Assembly: GCA_964425215.1 (NCBI GenBank)
Contig: CAYRLW010000032.1
Span: 1-42,081 of the forward strand
DNA length: 42,081 nt
Origin: CAYRLW01 sp964425215
GTDB lineage: Bacteria > Spirochaetota > Spirochaetia > Treponematales > Breznakiellaceae
Direction: 5' to 3'
In this document: piece after piece, positions 8,192 to 16,180 of the stretch
Numbering within the stretch: position 1 is the stretch's first letter
How the letters are laid out: every line of letters starts with the position of its first letter
Translations under genes and position numbers: made by a program
Notes under the pieces: model-generated
Seen by the model: only the letters and a program-made list of their open reading frames with translations
Database searches by the model: none
What the model was told of the DNA's origin: nothing

Positions 8192-8938
8192 ATGTCCGAT
8201 CATGATCTTTATGGACTGTTGTTCGCGAAGCTCCGCACTCGCCGGGATGTCCCGGCGCGGGCCGTTAATCGGCTGTCACAGGCTTTCTCTTCGTCGCGAC
8301 TGGCCTCTGCGAAGGAGGATCTGGTCGTAGAGGGCGCGCACGCATCGACCTGCTTGTTCCTGACGTCAGGCTTCTGCGCGCGCTACCGCCTATTGGCTGA
8401 TGGGCGGCGTCAGTTCACAAAAATCTGTATTCCCGGAGACTTTGTAAACCTTGGCTCCCTGCTGAAAAAGCGACAGCCCCAGGGCCTTATCGCCCTGACC
8501 GACTGCCGAACGGCCGGCATTTCTCATTCAGCGCTCGACCGGCTGATCCGTGAAGAACCGGAGCTGATGCGCAGCCTCTGGCAAGAAACCCTCATCGACG
8601 GGGCGATCAGCCGCGAATGGGTGCTGTCCCTGGGTGTGCAGAACGCTAGGGAGCGGTTCGCCCGTTTTTTCTGCGAACTTTTCATGAGGATGGAGATCGT
8701 GGGGCTGACAGACGGCGACGGTTTCCGACTTCCCGTGACCCAGACGGAGATGTCGGACATGCTTGGAATGTCCGCAGTACACGTCAACCGCATCATGGGA
8801 GAACTGCGAGAGCAAGGGTTGATCGAAATGTCCGGGGGTAGGGTGCGCCTGCCGGACCTGGCGGGGTTGGCGGCCCTTGGCGAGTTCGAGCCAGACTATC
8901 TGGAGGCGCCTGCTGATCTCTTGCGAGCCATCGCATAG
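8192..8938 (+). CDS. Crp/Fnr family transcriptional regulator
   Basis: This 248-residue protein has an N-terminal cyclic-nucleotide-binding-like jelly roll (LVVEGAHASTCLFLTSGF, FTKICIPGDFVNLGS). A dimerisation helix follows, then a C-terminal winged helix whose recognition region is VTQTEMSDMLGMSAVHVNRIM. The cysteines present are not arranged as an FNR-type iron-sulfur cluster. The effector is unknown; related alphaproteobacterial proteins respond to redox or stationary-phase signals. It is flanked on both sides by long gene-poor stretches, so its targets are probably elsewhere. The start has GGGAGTCGAGA in front of the ATG. Confidence 0.9.
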   Translation: MSDHDLYGLLFAKLRTRRDVPARAVNRLSQAFSSSRLASAKEDLVVEGAHASTCLFLTSGFCARYRLLADGRRQFTKICIPGDFVNLGSLLKKRQPQGLIALTDCRTAGISHSALDRLIREEPELMRSLWQETLIDGAISREWVLSLGVQNARERFARFFCELFMRMEIVGLTDGDGFRLPVTQTEMSDMLGMSAVHVNRIMGELREQGLIEMSGGRVRLPDLAGLAALGEFEPDYLEAPADLLRAIA

Positions 8939-9642
8939 ACCCCACTAGCCTCGTCACGGGCGGGCCTCAGTCGCTGCATCCCAGACTGCCGTTGTCGGCG
9001 TCCCTGACCCACGCGACATCGGGCGTGTGTCGCTCGACCAGCGGGCGAATTAGCTGTTTCTGAATTGCCGGCGCGATCGCCAGTGTTAGTGGTCGGCCGC
9101 CGCGCGTTCCTCGACGGAGGCGGGGCGGACTCTTCATCCAGATGGCGTCCTTGATCTGCCCGAACGCAGAATTGCTCGAGAAGCGTCTTCGTCCGCACGC
9201 CTCGGGTCTGGATGAGCAGGCAGCGGCACAGGGGCTTCATCCGACACCCGCTTGTGGCTTGCTTGCCGGATGCTTCGACTGGAGCCGTGCTTGATCGGTC
9301 TGACCAGCCACCATGGCGGCGGGCTGGAACAGGCTAGCGAAGGATGGAACGTCCTTGCTGGCGGACGTGGAGCCGGAGCAACGCTTTTGAAGCGTGTCTG
9401 ATTGTGACGCTGGGCGTTAGGACCTCGCTTGAGGGAAAAAGAACCCGCTTCGCGATGACGTGATGAGGCCGGAGATCGATCTTCTACGACGCGGTGTCGC
9501 CGAGTCGAACTAAGGCTGCGGCGCCCTGCTTCTCAAGGCGCGGGTCGTTCCCGAATGATCGGTTGTCGGCGTCGGGCCGTCGATCCGGCCTGTTCGGCAG
9601 GGACCGGGAGAGATCTGAGCCCAAGCGACGGCCATCGACCGG
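8939..9642. other. Gene-poor stretch downstream of the Crp/Fnr gene
   Basis: About 700 bases with no gene I can support. The open frames at 8896-9240 (minus) and 9494-9775 (plus) translate into low-complexity Arg/Ser/Pro/Gly sequence with no ribosome site. No tRNA-like arms, terminator with T-run or repeat pair stood out. Confidence 0.4.
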
Positions 9643-9900
9643 TCAGGCGTCTGAGTCTGGCGAGAAAGGCGCACCGAACGGTTCGCGATCGATCCTGCCG
9701 AAGAAGGGCTCCTCCGGCGCCGGCTCTCGGGAGGTCTCCACGGATCCGACAGAACGATCACCGTCGAAGACGTAACCGGTCCGACCGCCGAAATGGAGAG
9801 CTCTGGCCTCCTGCATCGCTGGGCCGTCCTCGACGGCTTCCAGCAGCGTCATTTCGACATCATGCTGACCGTCACCCTCGATGAAACAGAAGTAGATCAT
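9643..9900 (-). CDS. Small hypothetical protein (MIYFCF start)
   Basis: This 85-residue protein begins MIYFCFIEGDGQHDVEM, continues with a short helix (EDGPAMQEARAL) and a strand (TGYVFDGDRSV), and ends in a polar, probably flexible tail. I do not recognise a named family. The arrangement resembles the product of 23592-23843 (YFC near the start, an Ala-rich helix, then an aromatic-x-Gly-(Glu/Asp)-Arg turn), suggesting a shared small fold. An in-frame ATG at 9933 exists; the one at 9900 fits the start of the folded part better. Confidence 0.45.
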   Translation of the reverse strand: MIYFCFIEGDGQHDVEMTLLEAVEDGPAMQEARALHFGGRTGYVFDGDRSVGSVETSREPAPEEPFFGRIDREPFGAPFSPDSDA

Positions 9901-9966
9901 GGCTAGTCCCTGGCATGTCTGGCCGAACCGCATCCCGGACTGGACGCGGCCCGTCTCGGCGGAGGT

Positions 9967-10203
9967 TCAGCGGGCAGGGCGACGGCCAGCTTCAGCGAGG
10001 GGCTCATCGATCTGGAATGCCCGGGCGAAGGGCGCCAGCTGCCAGAGACCCGAAAGCCCCACAAGAATGTAGACGCCGCGGGCGACTGCGGAGCCGTCGC
10101 CGAAAAGGGTCGAAACGAGATTGAAATCGAAGGCGCCCACAAGGCCCCAGTTCACAGCGCCGATGATCACCAGAAGAAGGGTGATGAGATTGACGACTTT
10201 CAT
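9967..10203 (-). CDS. DUF378 family small membrane protein
   Basis: This 78-residue inner-membrane protein has two hydrophobic segments (about residues 4-25 and 43-63) and the family signature GAVNWGLVGAFDFNLVSTLFG followed by VYILVGLSGLWQL. The biochemical role of DUF378 proteins is unknown. A good ribosome site (GGAGGAAAG) precedes the ATG. Upstream, GGAAC (10256-10252) with CGAT 17 bases later is a one-mismatch EcfG-type site, consistent with stress expression but not proof. It is divergent from the gene at 10409. Confidence 0.85.
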   Translation of the reverse strand: MKVVNLITLLLVIIGAVNWGLVGAFDFNLVSTLFGDGSAVARGVYILVGLSGLWQLAPFARAFQIDEPLAEAGRRPAR

Positions 10204-10408
10204 GGTCTTTCCTCCGTACGATGCCGGTCAATCGCGCGGACGCTCCTCCTTGTTCCGCTAAGACCAGTACCGGTCAGAGTTGGAGGATCCCGCCGCGCCT
10301 ATCCGCCCGTCCTGTCCGAAGGGTCTGTCTATGGCAGCGCAGCCTGAACCTGAGAGCGCGGCGAGGGATTGTTCTCGTGGGAACCCATTGAACAAAAGGC
10401 GCAGAACC

Positions 10409-10978
10409 ATGGTCAGGAACCAAAGGGCCGGTAGGACCGGGGTACGCAGCACGGAGCGCACAGCGGGGGATCAACCCGCCCCGGGCGGTCCGGGGCCGGT
10501 CGATCAGGAAGACGAGACCGAGGCGCCCGCCGATCTGGCGGACGAACTGTTGATCGACGGTCAGGAAGAGGTGTTTTCCCGCACGGAGGTCGAAAGCGGG
10601 CGTTTCGAACACCATGTGGGCGAGGAGCGCGCCGTCCCAGTGTCGCCCGCCGGACCCACGACCACCGAACAGGAACCGTGGGGTCGCGCCATGGATTCCG
10701 ATCTCATGCCCCACCCCCTTCAGGAAAAGGACGCCCAGTGGCGTCGCCGCGGCCACGACGCCAGGCCAATTTTTGATCCCGGCATGGCTCCGGCCGGCGC
10801 CGACGAGGAGGCCGGAGGCGCGCGTTCGGTCGTCCCTGCCGATGACGGACCGTCAGATCCTCTCCCGACCGAGCCTGTATTCCAGCCCGGAGGGCCGCGC
10901 CTCACGCCGCGCTTCTGGTACGGATGCGCGGCTGCAGTCGGTGTCTTGATGCTCGTGTTCGGTCTTCTGAGCCTGTGA
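10409..10978 (+). CDS. Hypothetical tail-anchored acidic protein
   Basis: This 189-residue protein has a long acidic, Pro/Gly/Glu-rich, probably disordered cytoplasmic region (residues 1-165). A single C-terminal hydrophobic segment (GCAAAVGVLMLVFGLLSL) leaves no tail beyond it, the layout of a tail-anchored membrane protein. No family is recognised. The ATG at 10409 has AAAAGG upstream; in-frame starts at 10280 and 10331 would add low-complexity sequence and look less likely. The next gene also encodes a single-pass membrane protein, 89 bases downstream on the same strand. Confidence 0.55.
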   Translation: MVRNQRAGRTGVRSTERTAGDQPAPGGPGPVDQEDETEAPADLADELLIDGQEEVFSRTEVESGRFEHHVGEERAVPVSPAGPTTTEQEPWGRAMDSDLMPHPLQEKDAQWRRRGHDARPIFDPGMAPAGADEEAGGARSVVPADDGPSDPLPTEPVFQPGGPRLTPRFWYGCAAAVGVLMLVFGLLSL

Positions 10979-11067
10979 GCGGCCTTTCCGGAACAGCACG
11001 AGGCGTCGATGAGGACGCGTCCGCCGGCGGAATTCCTCGCCGGCGATCCGAGATGACGAGGACGAAC

Positions 11068-11373
11068 ATGCCCCAGAACCCCCATGAAGCCTCGGTCCAG
11101 GCTCAGTACGTCCGCCAGGGTCGAAGAGGGTCGCGGATCATGGCGGTTCTTCTGGGCGGGCTGCTGCTGACGGCCGTCGGTTTCGCCCTGGTTTGGGCCT
11201 TCTGGGCGGGCCCCTTCGCCGCCGCGCCCGTCGACAACGGGGCGCAGGTCGAAGACGCCGCTCCCTTCCAGGATGAGGCGACCACGACGTCCCTGGATGC
11301 ACGCGGGCGTCCGGATAACCGCGAGAGCTCGGAGGGCGCTCCGGGGATCGACGCCGCGCCTTCGTCACGCTGA
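11068..11373 (+). CDS. Hypothetical single-pass membrane protein
   Basis: This protein of about 101 residues has a basic N-terminus (RQGRRGSR), one transmembrane helix (MAVLLGGLLLTAVGFALVW, about residues 25-45) and a polar acidic C-terminal tail, so the tail is predicted on the periplasmic side. No family is recognised. The ATG at 11068 is preferred because GAGGACGAAC precedes it; an ATG at 11053 in the same frame is the alternative. It probably forms a unit with the tail-anchored gene upstream. Confidence 0.5.
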   Translation: MPQNPHEASVQAQYVRQGRRGSRIMAVLLGGLLLTAVGFALVWAFWAGPFAAAPVDNGAQVEDAAPFQDEATTTSLDARGRPDNRESSEGAPGIDAAPSSR

Positions 11374-11402
11374 GGTCGGAAGCGGGCAAGCTTCAGGGCA
11401 AG

Positions 11403-11570
11403 ATGCTGAGCTTCTTATTCGAGTCCGACGCGGGGCCTGAGGGCGCAAGGATCAGGTGGGAATCGAAGCTTGCCTCGATGCAGGAGGCCCAGGTCGAGCG
11501 GTTCGCACCTTGGGCCAACTTCTTCGGGATGACGGACTCGGTTTCTGGATTTCGCGCGAGGTGCGGATGA
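11403..11570 (+). CDS. Possible 55-residue ORF overlapping the next start (ATGA)
   Basis: An ATG at 11403 opens a 55-codon frame whose translation (MLSFLFESDAGPEGARIRWE...) has a plausible amphipathic, protein-like composition. Its TGA overlaps the ATG at 11567 as ATGA. No clear ribosome site and no family are seen, so it may be chance. The alternative is that the frame beginning at GTG 11456 is the true start of the following gene, in which case this ORF is a shadow. Confidence 0.25.
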   Translation: MLSFLFESDAGPEGARIRWESKLASMQEAQVERFAPWANFFGMTDSVSGFRARCG

Positions 11571-11941
11571 CCGTCTTTTCATGTCGGGGCGAGGTGCTGT
11601 TCCAAGTGGTTGTGAGCGCCGTGGCGCCGACGGCAGTCGCCGCGAGTGCGCGGAACGAACGAGAAGAGGACCCGAACGCCTGTCGCAAGGCCTTGTGGGA
11701 AATGCGCGAGATCGCCGCCGCTGCCGCCCTTCAGGGCAGTCCCATGACCGATCAGGAAGCGCTGCGCACGCTCGCGGCCATTGCGGCCTGGGTGCAGTCG
11801 GAGGCGCCGACCGACAGCGCGGCCTGCGGGACTGTGATTGATCTCCTGGTTGATCTCACGGCCGGCGTCGATATCGACGCTCTGGACGATGCTCGGGCCT
11901 TCACGCTGTTTCGCCAAATTGAGAAGAGCCTGTCCGTCTGA
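11567..11941 (+). CDS. Hypothetical DUF1488-sized soluble protein
   Basis: A frame of 125 codons begins at ATG 11567 with GAGG seven bases upstream; a GTG at 11456 would extend it to about 161 codons. The translation starts with two strands (MTVFSCRGEVLFQVVVSAVA) and continues with Ala-rich helices, which looks like a genuine folded protein. I do not recognise the family; the size comparison in the name carries no functional claim. It converges with the exonuclease III fragment, with 22 bases between stops. Confidence 0.45.
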   Translation: MTVFSCRGEVLFQVVVSAVAPTAVAASARNEREEDPNACRKALWEMREIAAAAALQGSPMTDQEALRTLAAIAAWVQSEAPTDSAACGTVIDLLVDLTAGVDIDALDDARAFTLFRQIEKSLSV

Positions 11942-11963
11942 TCCGGGCCGATGGCGGGTGGCT

Positions 11964-12512
11964 TCAGGGTGCGATCTCGATCCAGGTCGGAGCGTGGTCG
12001 CTTGATCGTTCCCAACCTCTGACCTCGTGATCGACGCTGGAGGCGCGGAGGCGATCAACGAGGGACGGGCTGACGAGTAGATGGTCGATGCGCAGTCCCG
12101 CGTTACGGGCGTAGGCGTTCCGGAAGTAATCCCAGAAGGTGAAGAGAACTTCCTGCGGGTGGTGCAGGCGCAGGGCGTCTGTCCATCCCTGGTCGAGCAG
12201 GCGGCTGAAGACGTGGCGCGCCTCGGGTCGAAAAAGGGCGTCATCTGTCCAGCGCTCAGGCTTGTAGACGTCCGCCGGGGTCGGGATGATGTTGTAGTCG
12301 CCCGCCAGGACCACCGGCGCGCCGGTCTCAATCAGCCCGGCGGCGTGAGCGAGGAAGGCTTCCGCCCAGGCGAGCTTGTACTCAAACCGGGGACCAGGCG
12401 CGGGATTCCCGTTGGGCAGATAGAGGCAACCTACCAGAACGCCGTTGATCGCAGCCTCGATATAACGGCTCTGGTTCGGGTCAGGGTCGCCCGGCAGGCC
12501 GCGCCGGGTCCG
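11964..12512 (-). pseudogene. 5'-truncated exodeoxyribonuclease III fragment
   Basis: The frame encodes the C-terminal two thirds of an ExoIII/XthA-type AP endonuclease. Visible family segments are RRGLPGDPDPNQSRYIEA, CLYLPNGNPAPGPRFEYKLAW, the catalytic VVLAGDYNIIPTPADVY, FTFWDYFRNAYARNAGLRIDHLL and the terminal SDHAPTWIEI. Roughly the first 100 residues, including the catalytic Asn and Glu of the N-terminal half, are missing: upstream of 12512 the frame turns into unrelated Arg/Pro-rich sequence and stops at 12578. No start codon with a ribosome site is found at the break. It is therefore most likely a non-functional remnant; a functional xthA would have to be elsewhere in the genome. Confidence 0.75.
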
Positions 12513-12706
12513 AGGATGGACTCGTGGAGGACCTCGACCGCAGGACGTGAAGAGGGACGGTCTGGCAAGGCCTGGCTAGGACGCCGATGCTGGTCATCAG
12601 CAGGTTCTCATACGGTCTGTCATCATGGGCCCGCGTCCTTCCATCAGAAGCTCGCCGACAACTCTTCCCGTGTTTCTTTGGCGTCGAGTTTGAGGCGGCT
12701 TCAAAA

Positions 12707-13084
12707 TTATTTCTTCGGGCCATGCTCCATGGAGACCTTATGTTGCATAGGCGTCTCGTCCGGATCGGCCCCTAAGGCCGGGGGGGCGCCTGGCGCGCTC
12801 GGCTCGCGAGCGCGGGGACCACTGTCCCTGAAGCGCCACTTCATGAATAGCACCCCCGACGCCATGGCCAGGGCGCAGGCGTTTGCGATGGTCACGGGCC
12901 AGGCCTGGATCAGGACGCCGTAAATCACCCAGAGGACGAAGCAGGTGACGGTCAGTCCATAGGTCTTCAGGCTCACGGCCGAGGCGTCTTTCTCCCTCCA
13001 GATCTTGACGCCCTGGGGCGCGAAGCTGGTGACGGAGCAGACGGCGGCGGCCGAGCCGACGATGTTGGCGAGAAGTTCACTCAT
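12707..13084 (-). CDS. SemiSWEET/PQ-loop small transporter
   Basis: This 125-residue protein has three membrane helices (about residues 4-20, 41-62 and 66-84) and the half-SWEET signature (SAAAVCSVTSFAPQGVKIW, KDASAVSLKTYGL). The PQ motif lies in the first helix region. SemiSWEETs work as dimers and carry sugars across the inner membrane; the substrate is not predictable. The last 40 residues are a polar extension. No Shine-Dalgarno is visible before the ATG at 13084, and a perfect EcfG-type promoter (13093-13117) would start transcription at or a few bases before the ATG, suggesting a leaderless mRNA. Confidence 0.85.
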   Translation of the reverse strand: MSELLANIVGSAAAVCSVTSFAPQGVKIWREKDASAVSLKTYGLTVTCFVLWVIYGVLIQAWPVTIANACALAMASGVLFMKWRFRDSGPRAREPSAPGAPPALGADPDETPMQHKVSMEHGPKK

Positions 13085-13092
13085 ACGGCCGC

Positions 13093-13117
13093 AACGTCAG
13101 GCCCCATCTGCTGTTCC
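13093..13117 (-). promoter_or_regulatory. EcfG/SigT-type general stress promoter (SemiSWEET gene)
   Basis: On the minus strand GGAAC (13117-13113) is separated by exactly 16 bases from CGTT (13096-13093), a perfect match to the alphaproteobacterial general stress consensus. It ends 9 bases before the ATG of the SemiSWEET gene, so transcription would begin nearly at the start codon. Confidence 0.5.
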
Positions 13118-13162
13118 TCGGGTTCGGGTGCGTGCGCTATCGCCTCAGCAGGCGGCAGCGCG

Positions 13163-13369
13163 TCAACGCCCGGCTTTTTTGCGCTGGAGCGTGGCCTGGC
13201 CCTGCTCGCGCAGCCAGTTGTGCGCCCCGGTGGCCGCCACGGCGCCGTGGCCCATGGCTGCGCCGACCTGACCCAGGCCTTCAACGAGGTCTCCCGCAGT
13301 GAAGACGCCCGCCACCCGAAGACGATGGAGACCGAGACAGTCGCCAAGCCTGAGTTCCGCCGCGGTCAT
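13163..13369 (-). pseudogene. C-terminal fragment of a thioredoxin-reductase-like FAD oxidoreductase
   Basis: Sixty-eight codons encode a segment matching the last part of the FAD domain in thioredoxin-reductase-like proteins: VAGVFTAGDLVEGLGQVGAAMGHGAVAATGAHNWL. The Asp of AGD binds the FAD ribityl chain in that family. The N-terminal FAD motif, the NAD(P) domain and any CxxC motif are absent; upstream the frame reaches a stop within about 15 codons. It is a remnant lying between the SemiSWEET and SDR genes, close to the exonuclease III fragment. Confidence 0.65.
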
Positions 13370-13469
13370 GCGACGGGTCTGGGCAGCGGAACGCGCCGTG
13401 CAGCGGGGGCATTATTCGGCATGTTTCCGCGCGCCGCCTGACGTCGCGCCTTCTCAAAAGGATTCCCCG

Positions 13470-14363
13470 ATGTCCGATCGCCTCTCCATGCAGGATCCCC
13501 GCCGACAGTACCCGCGACCGCCTTTTCCCCGCCAGCCCCAGCCCGAGCCGGGGCTGGCGGGCCGCATGAGCCCCAGGCCGGATCATGGCGAAGACAGCTA
13601 TGTGGGCCATGATCGACTAAAGGGGCGCAAGGCCCTGATCACGGGCGGAGATTCCGGCATAGGGCGGGCGACCGCCATCGCCTTCGCCCGCGAGGGCGCC
13701 GACGTCGCGTTCGGCTATCTTCCGTCCGAAGAGGCGGACGCCCGTGAGGTGGTCGCCGTGATCGAGAAAGCCGGGGTCAGGGCGTTGGCGCTGCCGGGCG
13801 ACATCCGCGACGAGGCGTGGAACGCGACCATGGTCGAGCGCGTCGTCGAGGCGTTCGGGGGGCTGGACATTCTCGTCGTCAACGCCGGACATCAACAGTT
13901 TCGCGAGAAGGTGTCCGAGGTGACGACCGAGGATTTCGATGCGACGATGAAGACCAATCTTTATGCCATGCACTGGCTGTGCCAGGCGGCCGAGCCGCAT
14001 CTGCAGCCCGGCGCGGCCATTATCACCACAGCTTCGATTCAGGCCTATGAGCCGTCGGACATTCTGCTGGACTACGCCACGACCAAGGCGGGGATCGTGG
14101 CCTACACCAAAGCCTTGGCCAAGCAGATGATCGAGAAGGGGGTTCGGGTGAACGCCGTCGCACCCGGCCCCTTCTGGACGGTCCTGCAGCCTAGCGGAGG
14201 CCAACCCCAGGACAAGGTCGAGCAGTTCGGCGCCCACAGCGCCTTCGGTCGTCCCGGCCAGCCTGTGGAGATCGCGCCTGTCTATGTGCTTCTGGCGTCG
14301 CAGGAAGCCAGCTTCGTCACCGGCGAGGTTTGGGGCGTGACGGGCGGCGCGGGGATCGGCTGA
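13470..14363 (+). CDS. SDR family oxidoreductase (YdaD/GSP39-like)
   Basis: This 297-residue short-chain dehydrogenase has a polar Pro/Arg-rich N-terminal extension of about 50 residues. The NAD(P) motif TGGDSGIGRA lies at residues 58-67, the NAG motif at VVNAGHQ, and the catalytic Tyr202-x3-Lys206 in DYATTKAGI. The N-terminal extension and the ending GEVWGVTGG are typical of the general stress protein 39-like branch. The substrate is unknown. AAAGGATTCCCCG precedes the ATG. Upstream, GGAAC (13388-13392) with CATT 17 bases later (13410-13413) is a one-mismatch EcfG-type site, in keeping with a stress role. Confidence 0.9.
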   Translation: MSDRLSMQDPRRQYPRPPFPRQPQPEPGLAGRMSPRPDHGEDSYVGHDRLKGRKALITGGDSGIGRATAIAFAREGADVAFGYLPSEEADAREVVAVIEKAGVRALALPGDIRDEAWNATMVERVVEAFGGLDILVVNAGHQQFREKVSEVTTEDFDATMKTNLYAMHWLCQAAEPHLQPGAAIITTASIQAYEPSDILLDYATTKAGIVAYTKALAKQMIEKGVRVNAVAPGPFWTVLQPSGGQPQDKVEQFGAHSAFGRPGQPVEIAPVYVLLASQEASFVTGEVWGVTGGAGIG

Positions 14364-14393
14364 GAAGTCCCGAAGCCAGGTTGTCGGCAGGGA

Positions 14394-14418
14394 GGAACGG
14401 TAAGGCTGGATCGACGTT
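14394..14418 (+). promoter_or_regulatory. EcfG/SigT-type general stress promoter (TIGR02587 operon)
   Basis: GGAAC at 14394-14398, a 16-base spacer and CGTT at 14415-14418 form a perfect general stress promoter. Transcription would start near 14425, leaving a leader of about 85 bases before the membrane protein gene at 14509. Confidence 0.55.
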
Positions 14419-14508
14419 GGCTCCAAGCACGCTGGGGCTGCGCGGTTCGGCGACTGCTCGCGGAGGGCGGATCGCATCCAAGCACGACGCCAGGGATGAG
14501 GGGGAAGG

Positions 14509-15327
14509 ATGCAAGCCGCAGTCCACGGGGCCAAATCGGAGCTGAGCTATCTCGCGGATCTCGGCCGCGCCTTCGGCGGGGCCCTGCTGTTCAGTCTGCC
14601 CCTCCTGATGACGATGGAGATGTGGGCGCTGGGCGTGTCCGCGCCCCCGTTTCGACGTCTCGCCTTCGTGCTCGGGGCGCTGCCGGTGCTTTACGGTCTG
14701 GCGCATTACGCGGGCTTCTCGGCCCGCAGGGGTTTGATGAACAACACCCTGGACACCCTGGTCGCGCTCGCCGTCGGCTATGTGACGTCCGCCGCACTCC
14801 TGGCTCTGTTCAATGTCCTTGATTACGCTTCCCTGACGTCGGCGACCGGGCAGATATCCCTTCAGGCGGCGCCGGCGGCTCTTGGCGCGCTGGCGGCGCG
14901 CCGCCAGCTTTCCGGCGACGAAAATGAGGGGGGCGAGGACGAGGCCTCCTATCCCGGCGAGCTCTTTCTCATGCTGGCAGGCGCGCTCTATTTCGCCATG
15001 AATCTCGCGCCGACCGAGGAAATGCGACTGATCGCCTATCTGACCACGCCGTTGGGCGCTCTGGGCCTGATGGTCGTCTCCATGGTCCTGTTGCACGTCA
15101 TCGTCTTCGAAGCAGGCTTTGCAGGTCAGGAAGAGAAGGAAACGCCGCTTCGCGCCTTCCTGCACTTCACCCTGCCAGGCTACGCCCTCTGTCTGGCGGC
15201 GAGCTTCGCCATGCTGTGGGCCTTCGCCGCTGTCGATGGGCACGGGGCGGGGGCTGTCATGGCCAATGTGATCGTCCTGGCCTTCCCGGCCGCTCTGGGG
15301 GCCGCAGCCGCCCGGCTTCTGGTGTGA
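14509..15327 (+). CDS. TIGR02587 family integral membrane protein
   Basis: This 272-residue polytopic inner-membrane protein has about seven hydrophobic segments. It starts SELSYLADLGRAFGGALLFSLPLLMTMEMW and contains APTEEMRLIA and HVIVFEAGF segments. It resembles the uncharacterised TIGR02587 family, which in my knowledge is found next to TIGR02588 proteins, exactly as here. No catalytic motif is known. A perfect EcfG-type promoter lies upstream, and GGGGGAAGG precedes the ATG. The next gene begins 3 bases after the stop. Confidence 0.8.
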   Translation: MQAAVHGAKSELSYLADLGRAFGGALLFSLPLLMTMEMWALGVSAPPFRRLAFVLGALPVLYGLAHYAGFSARRGLMNNTLDTLVALAVGYVTSAALLALFNVLDYASLTSATGQISLQAAPAALGALAARRQLSGDENEGGEDEASYPGELFLMLAGALYFAMNLAPTEEMRLIAYLTTPLGALGLMVVSMVLLHVIVFEAGFAGQEEKETPLRAFLHFTLPGYALCLAASFAMLWAFAAVDGHGAGAVMANVIVLAFPAALGAAAARLLV

Positions 15328-15329
15328 GG

Positions 15330-15722
15330 ATGATGCCCAGGATGAAGAGCCGCAGAAAATCCGATGAGGGGGCGCCATCCCGGTTGCAGGGCTTGTGCGC
15401 CCTCCTGGGTCTCGTCGTCACCCTGGCCGCAATCGTGGTGCTCGCTCGGTCCGCATTCGCCCCTCAGACGCCGCCGGACCTCTCCGTCAGAACAGAGGCT
15501 CCCCGGCGCGTCGCATCGGGTTGGGCTGTGGAGGTCAGGGTGCTCAACAAGGGCGACATGACGGCGGCCGCTGTCGAGATAGAAGGCGAAGCCGAAGGGG
15601 AGCGGGCCCGGGCCAGCCTGGACTACGTGCCGGGGCGCGGTGAAAAGCGCGCGACCATGGTGTTTTCCTCCGGTGCGAAACCGCAGGCGCACGTTCGGGT
15701 CATGGGATGGAGCGATCCCTGA
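15330..15722 (+). CDS. TIGR02588 family single-pass membrane protein
   Basis: This protein of about 130 residues has one N-terminal transmembrane helix (LCALLGLVVTLAAIVVLARSAF). An extracytoplasmic beta-rich domain follows (RVASGWAVEVRVLNKGDMTAAAVEIEGEAEG, ending HVRVMGWSDP) that looks like a small immunoglobulin-like fold. This agrees with the TIGR02588 family that accompanies TIGR02587. Starts at 15330, 15333 and 15342 are all possible; the first two overlap the ribosome site GAGGA of the upstream stop region. Co-transcription with the upstream gene is near certain from the 2-base gap. Confidence 0.75.
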   Translation: MMPRMKSRRKSDEGAPSRLQGLCALLGLVVTLAAIVVLARSAFAPQTPPDLSVRTEAPRRVASGWAVEVRVLNKGDMTAAAVEIEGEAEGERARASLDYVPGRGEKRATMVFSSGAKPQAHVRVMGWSDP

Positions 15723-15750
15723 GCCAGGTCGAAGCAAGCGGCCTGCCGTG

Positions 15751-15790
15751 AGGGAGCCTCTGCTGGCCGGCTCCGATCCCTGAGTTTTTT
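15751..15790 (+). terminator. Possible terminator after TIGR02588 gene
   Basis: GGGAGCC (15752-15758) can pair with GGCTCC (15769-15774), continuing to CCCT with a 3-base bulge. The hairpin is followed by TTTTTT at 15785-15790. The stem is imperfect and the T-run lies about ten bases away, so this is a moderate call. Confidence 0.35.
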
Positions 15791-16180
15791 GGGGGCCGCG
15801 CCGCATCTCATGCCGGACTGGGCCAGACGGGTCCCGGGCGGCGCGTACGGATGTTGCGAGGCAGGTCAGGGATCGGTTTCGCCTCTGCCCCGTGCGTGCC
15901 GAGCGCACGACGCCTCAGCGCCGCGCCTTGGCCCGCGTCGCGAGTTCGCCGGAGCCTCTGACAAGCGGGTGGGAAGTTCGCAGCGCCGGGCGACGCTCCA
16001 CCCGGATGAACACCCTGCTGGACCCGATCAAGACCTCAGAGCAAGCGCCAGGCGATGCGGCCCAAGGGGCCGGAAACGAGTTCCTGCGGCAGGCGAGAGG
16101 TCTCCGCCATTGGAATTTCTGTCTTGCAACGGAGCGGCGATTAAACGGCCGCGCCGTCCGGGAGAAAGGAAATCGACCGT
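15791..16180. other. Intergenic region, no supported gene
   Basis: Several overlapping plus-strand frames are open. One from ATG 16006 has a mildly protein-like start (MNTLLDPIKTSEQAPG), but it lacks a ribosome site and runs antisense into the small gene at 16181-16330. I would not annotate it. No repeats or RNA genes are seen. Confidence 0.35.

Noticed and set aside
10231..10256. EcfG-type promoter before the DUF378 gene
   Set aside because: GGAAC-N17-CGAT has a mismatch in the -10; such near matches are expected by chance, so it is mentioned with the gene but not called as a feature.
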